Source: Oceanisphaera marina | GTDB taxonomy: Bacteria; Pseudomonadota; Gammaproteobacteria; Enterobacterales; Aeromonadaceae | NCBI RefSeq assembly: GCF_014643915.1 | Contig: NZ_BMKE01000017.1 | Span: forward strand, 379-64,378 | Direction of reading: 5' to 3' | Length of the DNA stretch: 64,000 bases | Shown here: positions 7,942-16,479 of the stretch, in pieces | How the letters are laid out: the number at the start of each line of letters is the position of its first letter | How positions within the stretch are numbered: position 1 is the first letter of the stretch | Translations under genes and position numbers: made by a program | The notes under the pieces: model-generated | Seen by the model: only the letters and a program-made list of their open reading frames with translations | Database searches by the model: none | Told to the model about the DNA's origin: nothing

Positions 7942-8686
7942 CGGTTTTGTGCAGGCCGAGCGAGTCGGGCCCGTTAGCGGCGAGTTTGCCGCAGGCAGTT
8001 TGACTCTGCTCATTGGCCCCAACGGCAGTGGCAAGTCGAGTCTGTTAACCGGTGCCGCCGGCTTGAGCCGCAGCGAAGGCAAGGGCGAAGTGCGGTTGGC
8101 AGGCAAGGCACTGTCTGGTTTCAGCCTGCACGAGCTGGCGCGGCACAGGGCCATGTTGGCGCAACAGGCGGTGTTGCCCCACGGGCTGCGTGGTTACGAG
8201 TTGCTGGCCTTGGGGGCCGAGCCGTTGGGTGGTGTCAGTGAGGCGGTATGTGAGTCCATTGCCCGACTGGCCGGCCCTCTGGGATTGGAAAAACTGTATC
8301 AACGCCAGTTAAACACGCTGTCTGGCGGCGAGCAGCAGCGATTGCTGATTGCCAGTACCCTGTTGCAGGTTGATCCGGCCATTAACTCCGATGCCCAGTT
8401 ATTGTTGCTGGATGAACCCCTGGCGGGCCTGGATTGGCAGCATCAGCTCGCCTGCTTGCGCTTGCTGCGCGGCTATGCCGAGCAGGGCCTGGCAGTAGTG
8501 GCGTCCATTCACGATATTAATATGGCCTGCCAATATGCCGACAGCATCTGGTGTTTGCATCGCGGGCAATTGGCCGCGTGCGGTGGCCCAGAGGTGATCA
8601 GCCCGGAGTTGATTGCCGAGGTCTTCGAGGTCAGGGTCAAGGTCATGGAGCAAGACGGGCAACGCATTATGCTGCCGCAGGAGTAG
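7928..8686 (+). CDS. btuD: Vitamin B12 ABC transporter ATPase BtuD
   Basis: I place the start at the ATG at 7928 (MLALNGFVQAERVG), giving 252 residues; the frame stays open upstream but overlaps btuC heavily. Walker A is GPNGSGKSS (residues 30-38), the signature LSGGEQQR lies near 130, Walker B plus D-loop LLLLDEPLAGLD near 157, and the switch His in SIHDINMAC. It powers cobalamin uptake with BtuC. The 14-bp overlap with btuC implies translational coupling. Confidence 0.92.
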   Translation: MLALNGFVQAERVGPVSGEFAAGSLTLLIGPNGSGKSSLLTGAAGLSRSEGKGEVRLAGKALSGFSLHELARHRAMLAQQAVLPHGLRGYELLALGAEPLGGVSEAVCESIARLAGPLGLEKLYQRQLNTLSGGEQQRLLIASTLLQVDPAINSDAQLLLLDEPLAGLDWQHQLACLRLLRGYAEQGLAVVASIHDINMACQYADSIWCLHRGQLAACGGPEVISPELIAEVFEVRVKVMEQDGQRIMLPQE

Positions 8687-8729
8687 TCCCTTGGAAACCG
8701 CGCTGAGGCGATGCCTGGCGCATGGTTTT

Positions 8730-8761
8730 GCCGTCATTCTGGCGATCCTCAGGATGACGGC
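8730..8761. repeat. REP-like inverted repeat after btuD
   Basis: GCCGTCATTCT (8730-8740) and AGGATGACGGC (8751-8761) pair over 11 bp with one G-T pair and a 10-nt loop. This CGTCATTCTGG...AGGATGACG pattern is a common type of intergenic repeat in gammaproteobacteria. Confidence 0.5.
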
Positions 8762-8770
8762 CAAAAGAAC

Positions 8771-8797
8771 ACACCGAACATCCAAATTCGGTGTTTT
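8771..8797. terminator. Bidirectional terminator between btuD and aroH
   Basis: ACACCGAA (8771-8778) pairs with TTCGGTGT (8787-8794) around an 8-nt loop and is followed on the plus strand by TTTT. It sits between the convergent genes btuD and aroH. On the minus strand the T run is broken (TTCTTTT). Confidence 0.65.
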
Positions 8798-8798
8798 C

Positions 8799-8820
8799 CT
8801 CTTCACTCTTCACTCTTCAC
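8799..8820 (-). repeat. GAGTGAA heptamer array overlapping the aroH stop codon
   Basis: On the plus strand the array reads CTC, TTCACTC twice, then TTCAC; on the aroH coding strand this is GTGAAGAGTGAAGAGTGAAGAG. The aroH stop TGA (8812-8810) and its last two Glu codons lie inside the array. Similar arrays abut the ends of fadH, the nitroreductase gene and pgpB. Confidence 0.7.
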
Positions 8821-9862
8821 AGCCCGTAACCGTGTCATACAGCGTTTTCAGCAACTGTTCGGTATCACTCCAGCCCAGGCAGCCATCGGTAATGCTTTGG
8901 CCAAACACCGGGGCCTTGTCGTCGATGACGTCCTGGCGGCCGGCTTCAATAAAGCTTTCCACCATAATGCCGGCAATATAACGGCTGCCTGCGGTCAATT
9001 GTTTACAAATATCGTCGGCCACCAGCAGCTGGCGCTGAGGTTGCTTCAGGCTGTTGCCGTGACTGAGATCCACCACCAGCCGCGTTGGCTTGCCCACATG
9101 TTTAAGCTCATCGACGGCCAGCGCTATGCTGTCGGCATCGTAATTCGGCGTTTTGCCGCCGCGCAAAATCACATGGCCAAAGGGGTTGCCATCGGTTTTA
9201 TAGATGGTCATGCGGCCATGTTTGTCGGGTGAGCAAAAAATATGGGAATGGCTGGCGGCGCGCACCGCGTCCAGGGCAATCTGAATATTGCCATCGGTGC
9301 CGTTTTTAAAGCCGACCGGACACGACAGGGCCGAGGCCATTTCACGGTGCACCTGAGACTCGGTGGTGCGGGCGCCTATGGCGCCCCAGCTGATCAAGTC
9401 CGCAATATACTGGCCGGTCACCATATCCAGAAACTCGGTGGCGGTGGGCAGCCCCAGGGCATTGATGTCGCATAACAGTTTGCGCGCCAGTTGCAGGCCG
9501 GTATTCACATCAAAACTGCCATTAAGATGGGGGTCATTAATCAGCCCTTTCCAGCCCACTATGGTGCGTGGTTTTTCGAAATAGGTGCGCATCACAATAC
9601 ACAGTTTGTCGGCATAGCGTTCGCGCAGGGGGGCAAGGCGTTTGGCGTAGGCGAGGGCGGCAACGGGGTCGTGTATCGAGCAGGGGCCAATCACTACCAG
9701 CAGCTTGTTGCTGCGGCCGGTTAAAATGGCTTCTATGTCGGCGCGTGCACTTAGTACCGTGCTGGCCATGGTGTCGGTGACGGGGAATTGTTCGTTAAGT
9801 TGCTGGGGCGTAATCAGCTGCGCCAAGTGGCGACTTCTTAATTCATCTGTGTGTAAGGACAT
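8810..9862 (-). CDS. aroH: DAHP synthase, AroH type
   Basis: 3-deoxy-D-arabino-heptulosonate 7-phosphate synthase joins phosphoenolpyruvate and erythrose 4-phosphate in the first step of the shikimate pathway. The 350-residue class I enzyme has the expected blocks GPCSIHD, FEKPRT, KGLINDP, IGARTTESQ, FKNGTDG and VDLSHGNS. The start (MSLHTDELRSRHLAQLITP) and the segments TEFLDMVTGQ and SPDKHGRMTIYKT match the tryptophan-sensitive isoenzyme AroH better than AroF or AroG, by memory. A CTCTAGAG palindrome in the upstream region contains a CTAG core but is not a convincing TrpR operator. The ribosome binding site is weak. Confidence 0.88.
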   Translation of the reverse strand: MSLHTDELRSRHLAQLITPQQLNEQFPVTDTMASTVLSARADIEAILTGRSNKLLVVIGPCSIHDPVAALAYAKRLAPLRERYADKLCIVMRTYFEKPRTIVGWKGLINDPHLNGSFDVNTGLQLARKLLCDINALGLPTATEFLDMVTGQYIADLISWGAIGARTTESQVHREMASALSCPVGFKNGTDGNIQIALDAVRAASHSHIFCSPDKHGRMTIYKTDGNPFGHVILRGGKTPNYDADSIALAVDELKHVGKPTRLVVDLSHGNSLKQPQRQLLVADDICKQLTAGSRYIAGIMVESFIEAGRQDVIDDKAPVFGQSITDGCLGWSDTEQLLKTLYDTVTGCEE

Positions 9863-9983
9863 AGTTTCTCTACTGCAAAATGGGGTGATAGGGGCGCATG
9901 ATCAAGGATACATGAGCCTCTAGAGCACTATGTTCTTACCATAACGGAAAGCCGTGGCAGGGAAAACCACGGCGAAGGGTTAA

Positions 9984-10391
9984 TTAGGGGTTGGTAAAGC
10001 GCTGGCCGGAAATTTCTGGGTGATATATCGGCTGGATCACGTTGCCGGCAGGATCGGTCACATGAAAGCTGCGCGCACCATCACCATGATCGTGCGGTTT
10101 GTCCAGCATGGTGACGCCCTTGCTCTGCAGATATAAAAACCACTGATCCAGCTCTTCTTTGCTATCCACAATAAAGCCGAAGTGGTCCATGCTTTGCACG
10201 CCGCTGGCGGGTAAGTCGGAGCGGCCCAAAGACAGGTTGTCGTTGCCACAGGTGAGGTATACCAGGTCCTTGTGGGCGCGGCGCAGCAGCTGCATGCCCA
10301 TAATTTCGGTATAAAACTGCTCACATTCTTCCAGATTGGGCATGGTGAAGGCGATATGGCGCATGCCGTTTAAACGACTGGGTCTTTCCAT
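9984..10391 (-). CDS. VOC (glyoxalase/dioxygenase) superfamily protein
   Basis: A 135-residue single-domain protein with the two beta-alpha-beta-beta-beta halves of the vicinal-oxygen-chelate fold: GMRHIAFTMPNLEECEQFY begins the first and SMDHFGFIVDSKEELDQW the second. His12, His75 and the C-terminal RSFHVTDPAGNVIQ segment supply likely metal ligands. An AAGGAG site precedes the start. It could be a ring-cleaving dioxygenase, lyase or antibiotic-resistance type; the sequence does not decide. Confidence 0.8.
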   Translation of the reverse strand: MERPSRLNGMRHIAFTMPNLEECEQFYTEIMGMQLLRRAHKDLVYLTCGNDNLSLGRSDLPASGVQSMDHFGFIVDSKEELDQWFLYLQSKGVTMLDKPHDHGDGARSFHVTDPAGNVIQPIYHPEISGQRFTNP

Positions 10392-10465
10392 GGCGGAGCT
10401 CCTTGTCTATTGCTTGAAGAGTTGTGTACTATTTGTTGAATTTAAATAAACAGACGGAGTTTACA

Positions 10466-10768
10466 ATGTATTCGATTATTGTCAAAACCAAGCTCAAGCC
10501 AGGCAAAACCGATGAATTTCTGGCGGCCATGCTGCCCAACGCCGAAGCTTCGGTGCGTGACGAATCCGGTTGCCATACCTTTGATGTATTGCAAGACAAG
10601 GCCGATCCCGAGCTGTTCTGGCTGTATGAAATCTATCAGGATGAAGCCGCGCTGGCCGACCATAAACTCACCCCTCATTATAAAGCCAGCCGCGCCGTGG
10701 TGACCGATTTGATTGCCGAGCAGTCGGTGATCCGTGCCGACGTACTGGCGGTTAACCCCAAGCGATAG
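10466..10768 (+). CDS. ABM-family monooxygenase (YgiN-like)
   Basis: A 100-residue antibiotic-biosynthesis-monooxygenase domain protein: MYSIIVKTKLKPGKTDEFL opens the ferredoxin-like fold, ESGCHTFDVLQDKADPELFWLYEIYQDEAAL is the central motif, and His in HKLTPHYKA follows. I chose the ATG at 10466 because GGAG lies 7 bp upstream, rather than an upstream start at 10424. Relatives oxidise quinols or degrade haem, or act on signalling quinones; the substrate is not evident. It diverges from the VOC gene with 74 bp between. Confidence 0.85.
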   Translation: MYSIIVKTKLKPGKTDEFLAAMLPNAEASVRDESGCHTFDVLQDKADPELFWLYEIYQDEAALADHKLTPHYKASRAVVTDLIAEQSVIRADVLAVNPKR

Positions 10769-10789
10769 CGATAAGCCAAGCCCACCGGG

Positions 10790-10870
10790 CAGCCATAAGC
10801 CGTACGCTGTAAGTTCAACTAAAGATTAAAAGGCGGTGTTTATCTTTAACGTAAGGCGCACAGCGTATAG
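10790..10870. repeat. Copy of the dispersed intergenic element
   Basis: The stretch ataagccgtacgctgtaag, then aaagattaaaaggcggtg, then tttatctttaacgtaaggcg resembles elements at 857-905, 4606-4692 and 53020-53095. CTATACGCTG at the end is the inverse of the CGTACGCTGTA start, so the whole can fold back. Confidence 0.5.
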
Positions 10871-10877
10871 TTTTCAG

Positions 10878-10979
10878 CTATCTTTTAACCCATTCGGCCA
10901 GCAGACTCAGGCTGTGGTGGCGGGCGCCGAGCTTGTTCATATCGTTGTTCAGTATGGTTTTGTTGATTTTATAGAGATG
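10878..10979 (-). pseudogene. Possible remnant of a LuxR-type regulator C terminus
   Basis: On the minus strand a 33-codon stretch ends in a TAG stop (10880-10878) and reads HLYKIN, then DMNKLGARHHSLSLLAEWVKR. The second part resembles the last helices of LuxR/FixJ DNA-binding domains (compare HRASAMNKLDV in TtrR of this window). An in-frame stop at 10994-10992 closes it upstream, and the deacylase gene begins right there, so it would be a truncated fossil. It could also be chance. Confidence 0.3.
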
Positions 10980-10984
10980 AATTA

Positions 10985-11470
10985 ATGGATATCATGACGC
11001 AATTAGCGAGTTGGCAGATCAGGCCACCGCTCATTGAACACCCGCCATTATTTACCTGCGATGAGGCAGACCGGTTATTATTGGATCGACCCGGCACCCG
11101 CTTGAAAAACCTGTTTTTGCGCGATAATTACGGTCGTCGCCATGCACTGCTGTTAACGCCGCCCAGCAAGCAGGTCGACTTGAAGGCGCTATCTATTCAG
11201 TTGGGCTGGTCGCGGTTAGGCTTTGCCTCAACCGACCGATTGCAGCGCTATTTAGGCGTAGCGCCGGGGCATGTGTCTGTGCTGGCGCTGGTTAACGACA
11301 CCGAGCAGGCCGTGGAGCTGTGGCTTGATAACGACTTGCGTGAGGCTGATGATTTTCACTGTCATCCGTTGCGCAATACCGCCACCGTGTTGTTAAGCAA
11401 AATCGACTTGCTGCACTTTACCGAACACACTGGCCATCCCCCGCAATGGATTGATGTACCGCAGCGTTAA
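10985..11470 (+). CDS. YbaK/ProX-type aminoacyl-tRNA deacylase
   Basis: A 161-residue free-standing editing domain: FTCDEADRLL, GTRLKNLFLRDNYGRRHALLLTP, the SRLGFASTDRLQRYLGVAPGHVSVLALVND core and KIDLLHFTEHTGHPPQWIDVP. This is the prolyl-tRNA-synthetase-associated (ProX/PrdX) type rather than YbaK itself, and would hydrolyse mischarged Ala- or Cys-tRNA(Pro) in the cytoplasm. GAG at 10975 serves as ribosome binding site; a second ATG at 10994 is possible. It stands alone, bounded by a terminator. Confidence 0.85.
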   Translation: MDIMTQLASWQIRPPLIEHPPLFTCDEADRLLLDRPGTRLKNLFLRDNYGRRHALLLTPPSKQVDLKALSIQLGWSRLGFASTDRLQRYLGVAPGHVSVLALVNDTEQAVELWLDNDLREADDFHCHPLRNTATVLLSKIDLLHFTEHTGHPPQWIDVPQR

Positions 11471-11487
11471 TCGCCAGGTAGGCAAAT

Positions 11488-11518
11488 AAAAACACCGAGC
11501 TAATTGCCCGGTGTTTTT
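11488..11518. terminator. Bidirectional terminator between deacylase gene and ttrA
   Basis: AAAAACACCG (11488-11497) pairs with CGGTGTTTTT (11509-11518) around an 11-nt loop. A and T runs on either side make it usable by both convergent genes. Confidence 0.85.
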
Positions 11519-11557
11519 ATTTTCTGACAGCTTAAAGCTGACGACTTACCGTTAGGG

Positions 11558-14500
11558 TTACATCGCTTCTATCCGTGCCGGAAGACCCTGGCGCACGGCG
11601 GCACCGCTGGTCCAGTCCAGCCAGACATTGGCCACATCTTTGCGGGTCGGATCCATCAGGCCCAGCAGGTTCTGGTTTACCCCAGCACCCAGGCGGGGGT
11701 TGGCTGCCATGGGCTCGCCGTCCACCATGTGAGTGCGAGCTCCCAACTCGGTGTGACCATAGCCGTGCTCGATGGCGACTGCACCTTCTACTATGCCGTC
11801 TCGCACCAGGGCGATGCCTTCTACCTGGCCGCCCGGGGTGATGAGTCGCACCCCCTGACCGTGCACTATGCCCGCGCGCTCGGCATCGTTACGATTGATG
11901 CTGATCGGGTTCTCCGGATGGATCATGCGCAGCCGTTCGGCGCCAATACTGGACGAACTCATCAAATGTGACTTGTAAGAGGTCACCAGTAGTGGCCAGT
12001 CCTGCGCCGGATAATGGTCTCGCATCGGACTGCCATCGGCAAAGCGCGGACCACATTCGGTGGCACAGCCGGGCAGTTTTTCACCTGTCATCGAATGAAT
12101 GGTGCTGCCGATGGTCGGGTTCCAGATACACAGGGTATTTTGGGTGCGGTGTTTCATCTGCTCGCCTTCCCAGCCACTTTCAAAGGGGGCAAAACGGCCG
12201 CCTCGGCTCAATATAAAGCCCACCTTGCGTTGCTCATCGGGTGTCAGGGTATTGGCAATCAGCGGCATCATGCGCGCCGCATTGGTCAGCATCAAGTCGT
12301 CGGCACTGGCATCGGGTACCGGCTGACCATTGGCAAACGCCAGATTGGCGGCGGCGCGCAGATAAAAGTCTGACGCGGTGTGCAGGGCGTGTTGCTGGCC
12401 GTTATTATCGGTAATGGCGTTATCGCCGTAGCCGGGCAAGTCCATTTTTTTGGCCACCGCAATAATAAACGACTCCAGACCTACATGATCGCCATTCGGC
12501 AACCTGGGTGTGGCCGGTGTCACCACAGGCCAGCGGGCTGTGGTGGTTTTTTGCGGTACGCCGCTCCAGGGTTTGGTAAAACCCCAGCTCTCGTAGGTGA
12601 GGGTATCGGGCACAATATAATCCGCCAGCGCCGTGGTTTCGTTGATAAAGCCGTCGATGGCAATAAACAGCGGCAGTTGATCCGGATCTTTCAATTGTTC
12701 GCCCAAAAATGCCTGGGCGCCACCAATACCGTACAGCGGATTGGTCATGTGACTGATCCAGGCTTTCAGGCGATAGGGATAACCGGCAAACGCCGCCGCC
12801 AAGTGCTCGGTCAGCAAGGGGGACGAAAACGAGAACCAGGGCGCACGAGACGGATAGGGCGGCTCACCCGCCGCCACCTTGCGCTTGTATTCGCTGCTGT
12901 CTTCATAAGCAAAACGATTACGTGATAAAAACAGCCCTTTGGGCGCCACTTTACCTGCAAAATTCATCAAGTCGTAACGCGGACCTTCTTCGACGCCGGC
13001 GATACCCCCGGCACCGGCGGCATACCCGCCCCTGGCATTGATGTTGCCCAGCAGCGTATTCAGGGTGATCACGGCAAATGAGGTATAAAAAGCATTGCCG
13101 CTCATCATGCCGCCGTGGGCATCCACCGAGGCTTTAGTGCCGTGACGTTTCAGCGTTTGGCCCAGGCCGGCAATAATCTGTTCGGGCACGCCACAGTGGG
13201 TGCTGTACTGGGCGATGGTCTGGCGCTCGGCCGACTCTTTCAAGCACTGTAGTGATGATTTTACCTGCACCGGTACCCCGTTAATGGTCACGGTGCGAGT
13301 CACCCATATTTCGGCAGGGCTAGCCTGGGTATGGGCCATCCACTCCCCGTTGGCGGCATTCACGACCAGGTGGGTGTCGGCATCGCCGAGCCCTATATCG
13401 GCGGCGGTTAAAAAGCGGCCAGCTTCGGGGTGAGGGGCCTGCAATACCAGGTGGCTGGCATTGGAGTGGCTGGGCTGGCCGGCGGCGGCCTGAGCGGCCG
13501 GGCCGGGCTGAGCCAGATAGGCGGTATTAATGCCGTCGTTTTCCATTAACCAGCGGATCAGTGCCATGGCCAGCGCATCGTCGGTGGCCGGTTTAATGGG
13601 TACCCAGCGGCCGCGTTGTTCGTTGAGCCGACTTATGCTGTTGGGCAGCGTCGGGGCAACCACCACATAGTCCAGCTTGCCTTCGCTGCGCGCCTCGGCC
13701 AGCTGCCGACCCTGGCGCTTGAAGGGGTTACCGGCCTGTGCCGGCGAGGTGCCGATGCACAGTACAAATTCGGCGTTGTCCCAGTCGGGTTTGCCGTGGC
13801 TGAATTTTTGCAGGTCGTTGAATACCGCACCGGAGCCGGCGCGAAACCCAAAACCGCAATAGCCGCCGTGGTGGCCAAAGTTACGGGTGCCAAAGCTGTT
13901 GAAAATAAAACGTTTCAAAAAGCTGTCGCGCCCCTCGTCACCGGCGTTGGTCACCAGTAGTTGGTTGGCCCTGGGCCCAAATTCGGGGTTGTGGGCATCC
14001 ACGGGAGTGGTGAGATCTCGAATGGCACGCAGCCCCTCCACATGGCCTTCGCCAAACAAATCGCCGCCTTCTACTACCTCGCTAATCAGTTGTTCAAAGC
14101 TGATGCGCTGCCATTTGGCCTCGCCGCGTTTGCCTGCGCGTTTTAGAATATGCGTCAGTCGATAAGGGCTTTGCAGCTGTTCGGCCAGTGCCGCACCACG
14201 GGCACAGGCAGTGGAGCGGTTGTCCAGCCCTGCTTCACCGGCCAGCAGCTTGAAGACTTCCCGCACCGGCGTTTCTTGCGCCGGGGCATGGGTGTTTGAC
14301 AAGGGGTGATAGGGGTTACCGGCAATACGCAGTATTTTATTGGCCTGGGTGTCTACCCGAGCGCGCAGACCACACTGGGTCCAGCAGCCGAAACACTGCA
14401 CCGGGCTGACAACCTGGTGTTCGCCCATCACCAGCTCATTATTTTGCGTGATCATAAATTCGGGCTGCAGGGCATTACCGGCAATAGGATCGTTGGTAGG

Positions 14501-14629
14501 TACGCCACTGGTGCCGTTCAGCAGGCCTTTCACCGCCTTGTTTACCGGCTCGGCATATCCCAGGGCAAAGGCTCCTGTGCCGCCGGCTATCATGCCGGCC
14601 TGTAGCAAGGTACGACGTTTCTTATCCAT
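11558..14629 (-). CDS. ttrA: Tetrathionate reductase catalytic subunit TtrA
   Basis: The 1023-residue molybdopterin enzyme reduces tetrathionate to thiosulfate in the periplasm. A twin-arginine signal (MDKKRRTLLQAG, then a hydrophobic stretch) starts the protein. CFGCWTQCGLRARVD and the later Cys in NRSTACARG make the [4Fe-4S] site of the DMSO-reductase family, and the molybdopterin-guanine-dinucleotide binding core follows (NFGHHGGYCGFGFR, GTSPAQAGNP, the DYIVPDTLTYE region). The ATG overlaps the end of ttrC by 8 bases (ATGGATAA) with GGGAG upstream, so translation is coupled. It is the last gene of ttrBCA. I see no frameshift over its length. Confidence 0.96.
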   Translation of the reverse strand: MDKKRRTLLQAGMIAGGTGAFALGYAEPVNKAVKGLLNGTSGVPTNDPIAGNALQPEFMITQNNELVMGEHQVVSPVQCFGCWTQCGLRARVDTQANKILRIAGNPYHPLSNTHAPAQETPVREVFKLLAGEAGLDNRSTACARGAALAEQLQSPYRLTHILKRAGKRGEAKWQRISFEQLISEVVEGGDLFGEGHVEGLRAIRDLTTPVDAHNPEFGPRANQLLVTNAGDEGRDSFLKRFIFNSFGTRNFGHHGGYCGFGFRAGSGAVFNDLQKFSHGKPDWDNAEFVLCIGTSPAQAGNPFKRQGRQLAEARSEGKLDYVVVAPTLPNSISRLNEQRGRWVPIKPATDDALAMALIRWLMENDGINTAYLAQPGPAAQAAAGQPSHSNASHLVLQAPHPEAGRFLTAADIGLGDADTHLVVNAANGEWMAHTQASPAEIWVTRTVTINGVPVQVKSSLQCLKESAERQTIAQYSTHCGVPEQIIAGLGQTLKRHGTKASVDAHGGMMSGNAFYTSFAVITLNTLLGNINARGGYAAGAGGIAGVEEGPRYDLMNFAGKVAPKGLFLSRNRFAYEDSSEYKRKVAAGEPPYPSRAPWFSFSSPLLTEHLAAAFAGYPYRLKAWISHMTNPLYGIGGAQAFLGEQLKDPDQLPLFIAIDGFINETTALADYIVPDTLTYESWGFTKPWSGVPQKTTTARWPVVTPATPRLPNGDHVGLESFIIAVAKKMDLPGYGDNAITDNNGQQHALHTASDFYLRAAANLAFANGQPVPDASADDLMLTNAARMMPLIANTLTPDEQRKVGFILSRGGRFAPFESGWEGEQMKHRTQNTLCIWNPTIGSTIHSMTGEKLPGCATECGPRFADGSPMRDHYPAQDWPLLVTSYKSHLMSSSSIGAERLRMIHPENPISINRNDAERAGIVHGQGVRLITPGGQVEGIALVRDGIVEGAVAIEHGYGHTELGARTHMVDGEPMAANPRLGAGVNQNLLGLMDPTRKDVANVWLDWTSGAAVRQGLPARIEAM

Positions 14630-15689
14630 GACGTACTCCCATATTATCCAATAACGCCCACACGGCGCCGGCCAGGGCCAGCCACAAACCCAGGGTGCCA
14701 GCCACTATGATGCCGGCCGACGCCACTAGATCGGCGCTTAAATGATAAAGACCGGCACCATATTTAGGCACCGTTTGTACGTTCATTAACACCACCCATC
14801 TAAATCCCCAGGGGCAGAGCAGCGCGAGCAGAGCAGGGAACAGATCAACGATAGCGAGAGGTTGGTTGGCGCGAGCCAGGCACAGTATCCACAGCACAAG
14901 CCCACCGGCCAGTGACAGCAATATCAGGTCTCGCCAGAACGTGAACTGGTTAAAAATACGGTAAGCCTCCAGCCAGGAAGGTGTGCGCAACATCATGCCT
15001 GATAATGCCCACAGCACCATGGCAACGGTGAGAGCACCCAGGGTGGCGAGCAGGGCGCGGCGCAGCACCCACACCCGTTGAGCGCCGGCGTCGGGCATGA
15101 GTACCTCCAGCAACAGCAGCAAACCAAACAGTGATAGCAAGGCGGTTAGCAACAGGTTCACCGGTAACCAGGCGGTATCCCACAGGGCGCGTGAGCGCAC
15201 GACCCTGATCTCCATGCCGGTATATAGCAAGATGCCCACCGCCGATAAGGCGCACAGCCAGGCCAGCAGCTGTAAACTCCGGCCTTTAGGCCACACCGGC
15301 AGTGCAAACCACCATCTTAGCCAGGGGTGCTTGGGAGTGAGCAGGTTGACCAGCATGCTGAGTGATACTACTAGCGACAAGGTGACAAACACCGGCAAGA
15401 TAAGGGCGCCAATCCACATCCAGGAACTGGGAGTCAGTTGCGTATAAAAATGCCAGAATCGAAATGGTTGATGCAGGTCGGCCAGCAGGGCAATCGGGCC
15501 GGTAATGGCACTAATGCCCATAATAAAGGCCAGTCGCCAGCGCCACGGTGCCAGTGTAGAGCCTTCTCTGAGGGCCAGAGGCAGCAGCAGCGCAGAGGTC
15601 GTCGCCAGGCCGATTAAAAAGAAATATTGCACCGCCCAGGGTAGCCAGGGGGCATCTACATGAGTGGTAAGCAGTTCAATCACAGGCAT
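14622..15689 (-). CDS. ttrC: Tetrathionate reductase membrane subunit TtrC
   Basis: A 355-residue NrfD-family integral membrane protein with about nine hydrophobic segments. It should anchor TtrAB to the inner membrane and pass electrons from the quinol pool to the iron-sulfur subunit TtrB. An AGGAGG ribosome binding site overlaps the ttrB stop codon region, 8 bp from the ttrB end. The start MPVIELLTTHVDAPWLPWAVQYFFLIGLA resembles NrfD/PsrC-type proteins. Order ttrB-ttrC-ttrA is that known from Salmonella. Confidence 0.93.
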   Translation of the reverse strand: MPVIELLTTHVDAPWLPWAVQYFFLIGLATTSALLLPLALREGSTLAPWRWRLAFIMGISAITGPIALLADLHQPFRFWHFYTQLTPSSWMWIGALILPVFVTLSLVVSLSMLVNLLTPKHPWLRWWFALPVWPKGRSLQLLAWLCALSAVGILLYTGMEIRVVRSRALWDTAWLPVNLLLTALLSLFGLLLLLEVLMPDAGAQRVWVLRRALLATLGALTVAMVLWALSGMMLRTPSWLEAYRIFNQFTFWRDLILLSLAGGLVLWILCLARANQPLAIVDLFPALLALLCPWGFRWVVLMNVQTVPKYGAGLYHLSADLVASAGIIVAGTLGLWLALAGAVWALLDNMGVRHG

Positions 15690-15697
15690 AACGCCTC

Positions 15698-16420
15698 CTA
15701 GCTGTGTTCGGGAAACCAGAGTCCGGGCTGGCCGTCTATGCGGTCAACAAACTCGTCACCCAGACCGATGTAGTACACTTGTGGCGCGGTGCCCTGCTCG
15801 GGCTTGAGCACCTTGATGTCCTGACTGTGCTCATGCAAAAGCCGGCTGATTTTGCTGTCCGGATCTTTCATGTCACCAATAACGCGAGCGCCTCCTACAC
15901 AAGACTCCACGCAGGCGGGCAGCAGGCCCACTTCCAGCCGGTGCACGCAAAAGGTGCATTTGTCGGCGGTTTGAGTGTCGTGGTTGATAAAGCGCGCGTC
16001 ATAGGGACAAGCCTGCACACAATAGGCACAGCCCACGCACTGTTTGTTATCGACCACTACTATGCCGTCGGCTCTTTGGTACGTTGCCTGAGTGGGGCAC
16101 ACCGGCACACAGGGCGGATTGGCGCAGTGGTTGCACAGTCGTGGCAGCATCACCTGAGAGATCTGCTCGTTGCCGGCCACGGCGACTTCATATTGCTGCA
16201 CCGTGGTTCGAAACTGGCCGATGGGGGGGAGGTTTTCCATGCTGCAACTCACGGTACAGGCCTGGCAGCCAATGCATTTACGCAGATCGATAACCATGCC
16301 ATAACGCTTGTCGGCCAAGGCGGTTGCCGGTGCCGCTTGCAGTTCGGTAACGGGGATCAGGCTGGCGCCAGCGGTGAGCCCGGTCAAATTTCTAAGAAAT
16401 TGTCGTTTACTGACGTCCAT
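15698..16420 (-). CDS. ttrB: Tetrathionate reductase iron-sulfur subunit TtrB
   Basis: The 240-residue ferredoxin-like subunit carries four Cys clusters for [4Fe-4S] centres: CIGCQACTVSC, CNHCANPPCVPVC, CVGCAYCVQAC and CTFCVHRLEVGLLPACVESC. Its export signal is SKRQFLRNL followed by a hydrophobic segment, a Tat signal with Lys-Arg in place of Arg-Arg; the same substitution is known from Salmonella TtrB. GAGGAG precedes the ATG. It is the first gene of ttrBCA and is divergent from ttrS, with a palindrome in the shared promoter region. Confidence 0.96.
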   Translation of the reverse strand: MDVSKRQFLRNLTGLTAGASLIPVTELQAAPATALADKRYGMVIDLRKCIGCQACTVSCSMENLPPIGQFRTTVQQYEVAVAGNEQISQVMLPRLCNHCANPPCVPVCPTQATYQRADGIVVVDNKQCVGCAYCVQACPYDARFINHDTQTADKCTFCVHRLEVGLLPACVESCVGGARVIGDMKDPDSKISRLLHEHSQDIKVLKPEQGTAPQVYYIGLGDEFVDRIDGQPGLWFPEHS

Positions 16421-16479
16421 AAATAGCTCCTCGGGAGGGATGAATGCTATTGTCCCGAACCTGTGCTAACGACCTCTAC

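Noticed and set aside
9863-9960. TrpR operator upstream of aroH
   Set aside because: The CTCTAGAG palindrome has the CTAG core but lacks the rest of the TrpR half-sites, so I do not list it as a site.
14622-14629. Frameshift between ttrC and ttrA
   Set aside because: Both proteins are complete and the 8-bp overlap with GGGAG upstream is a normal coupled start.
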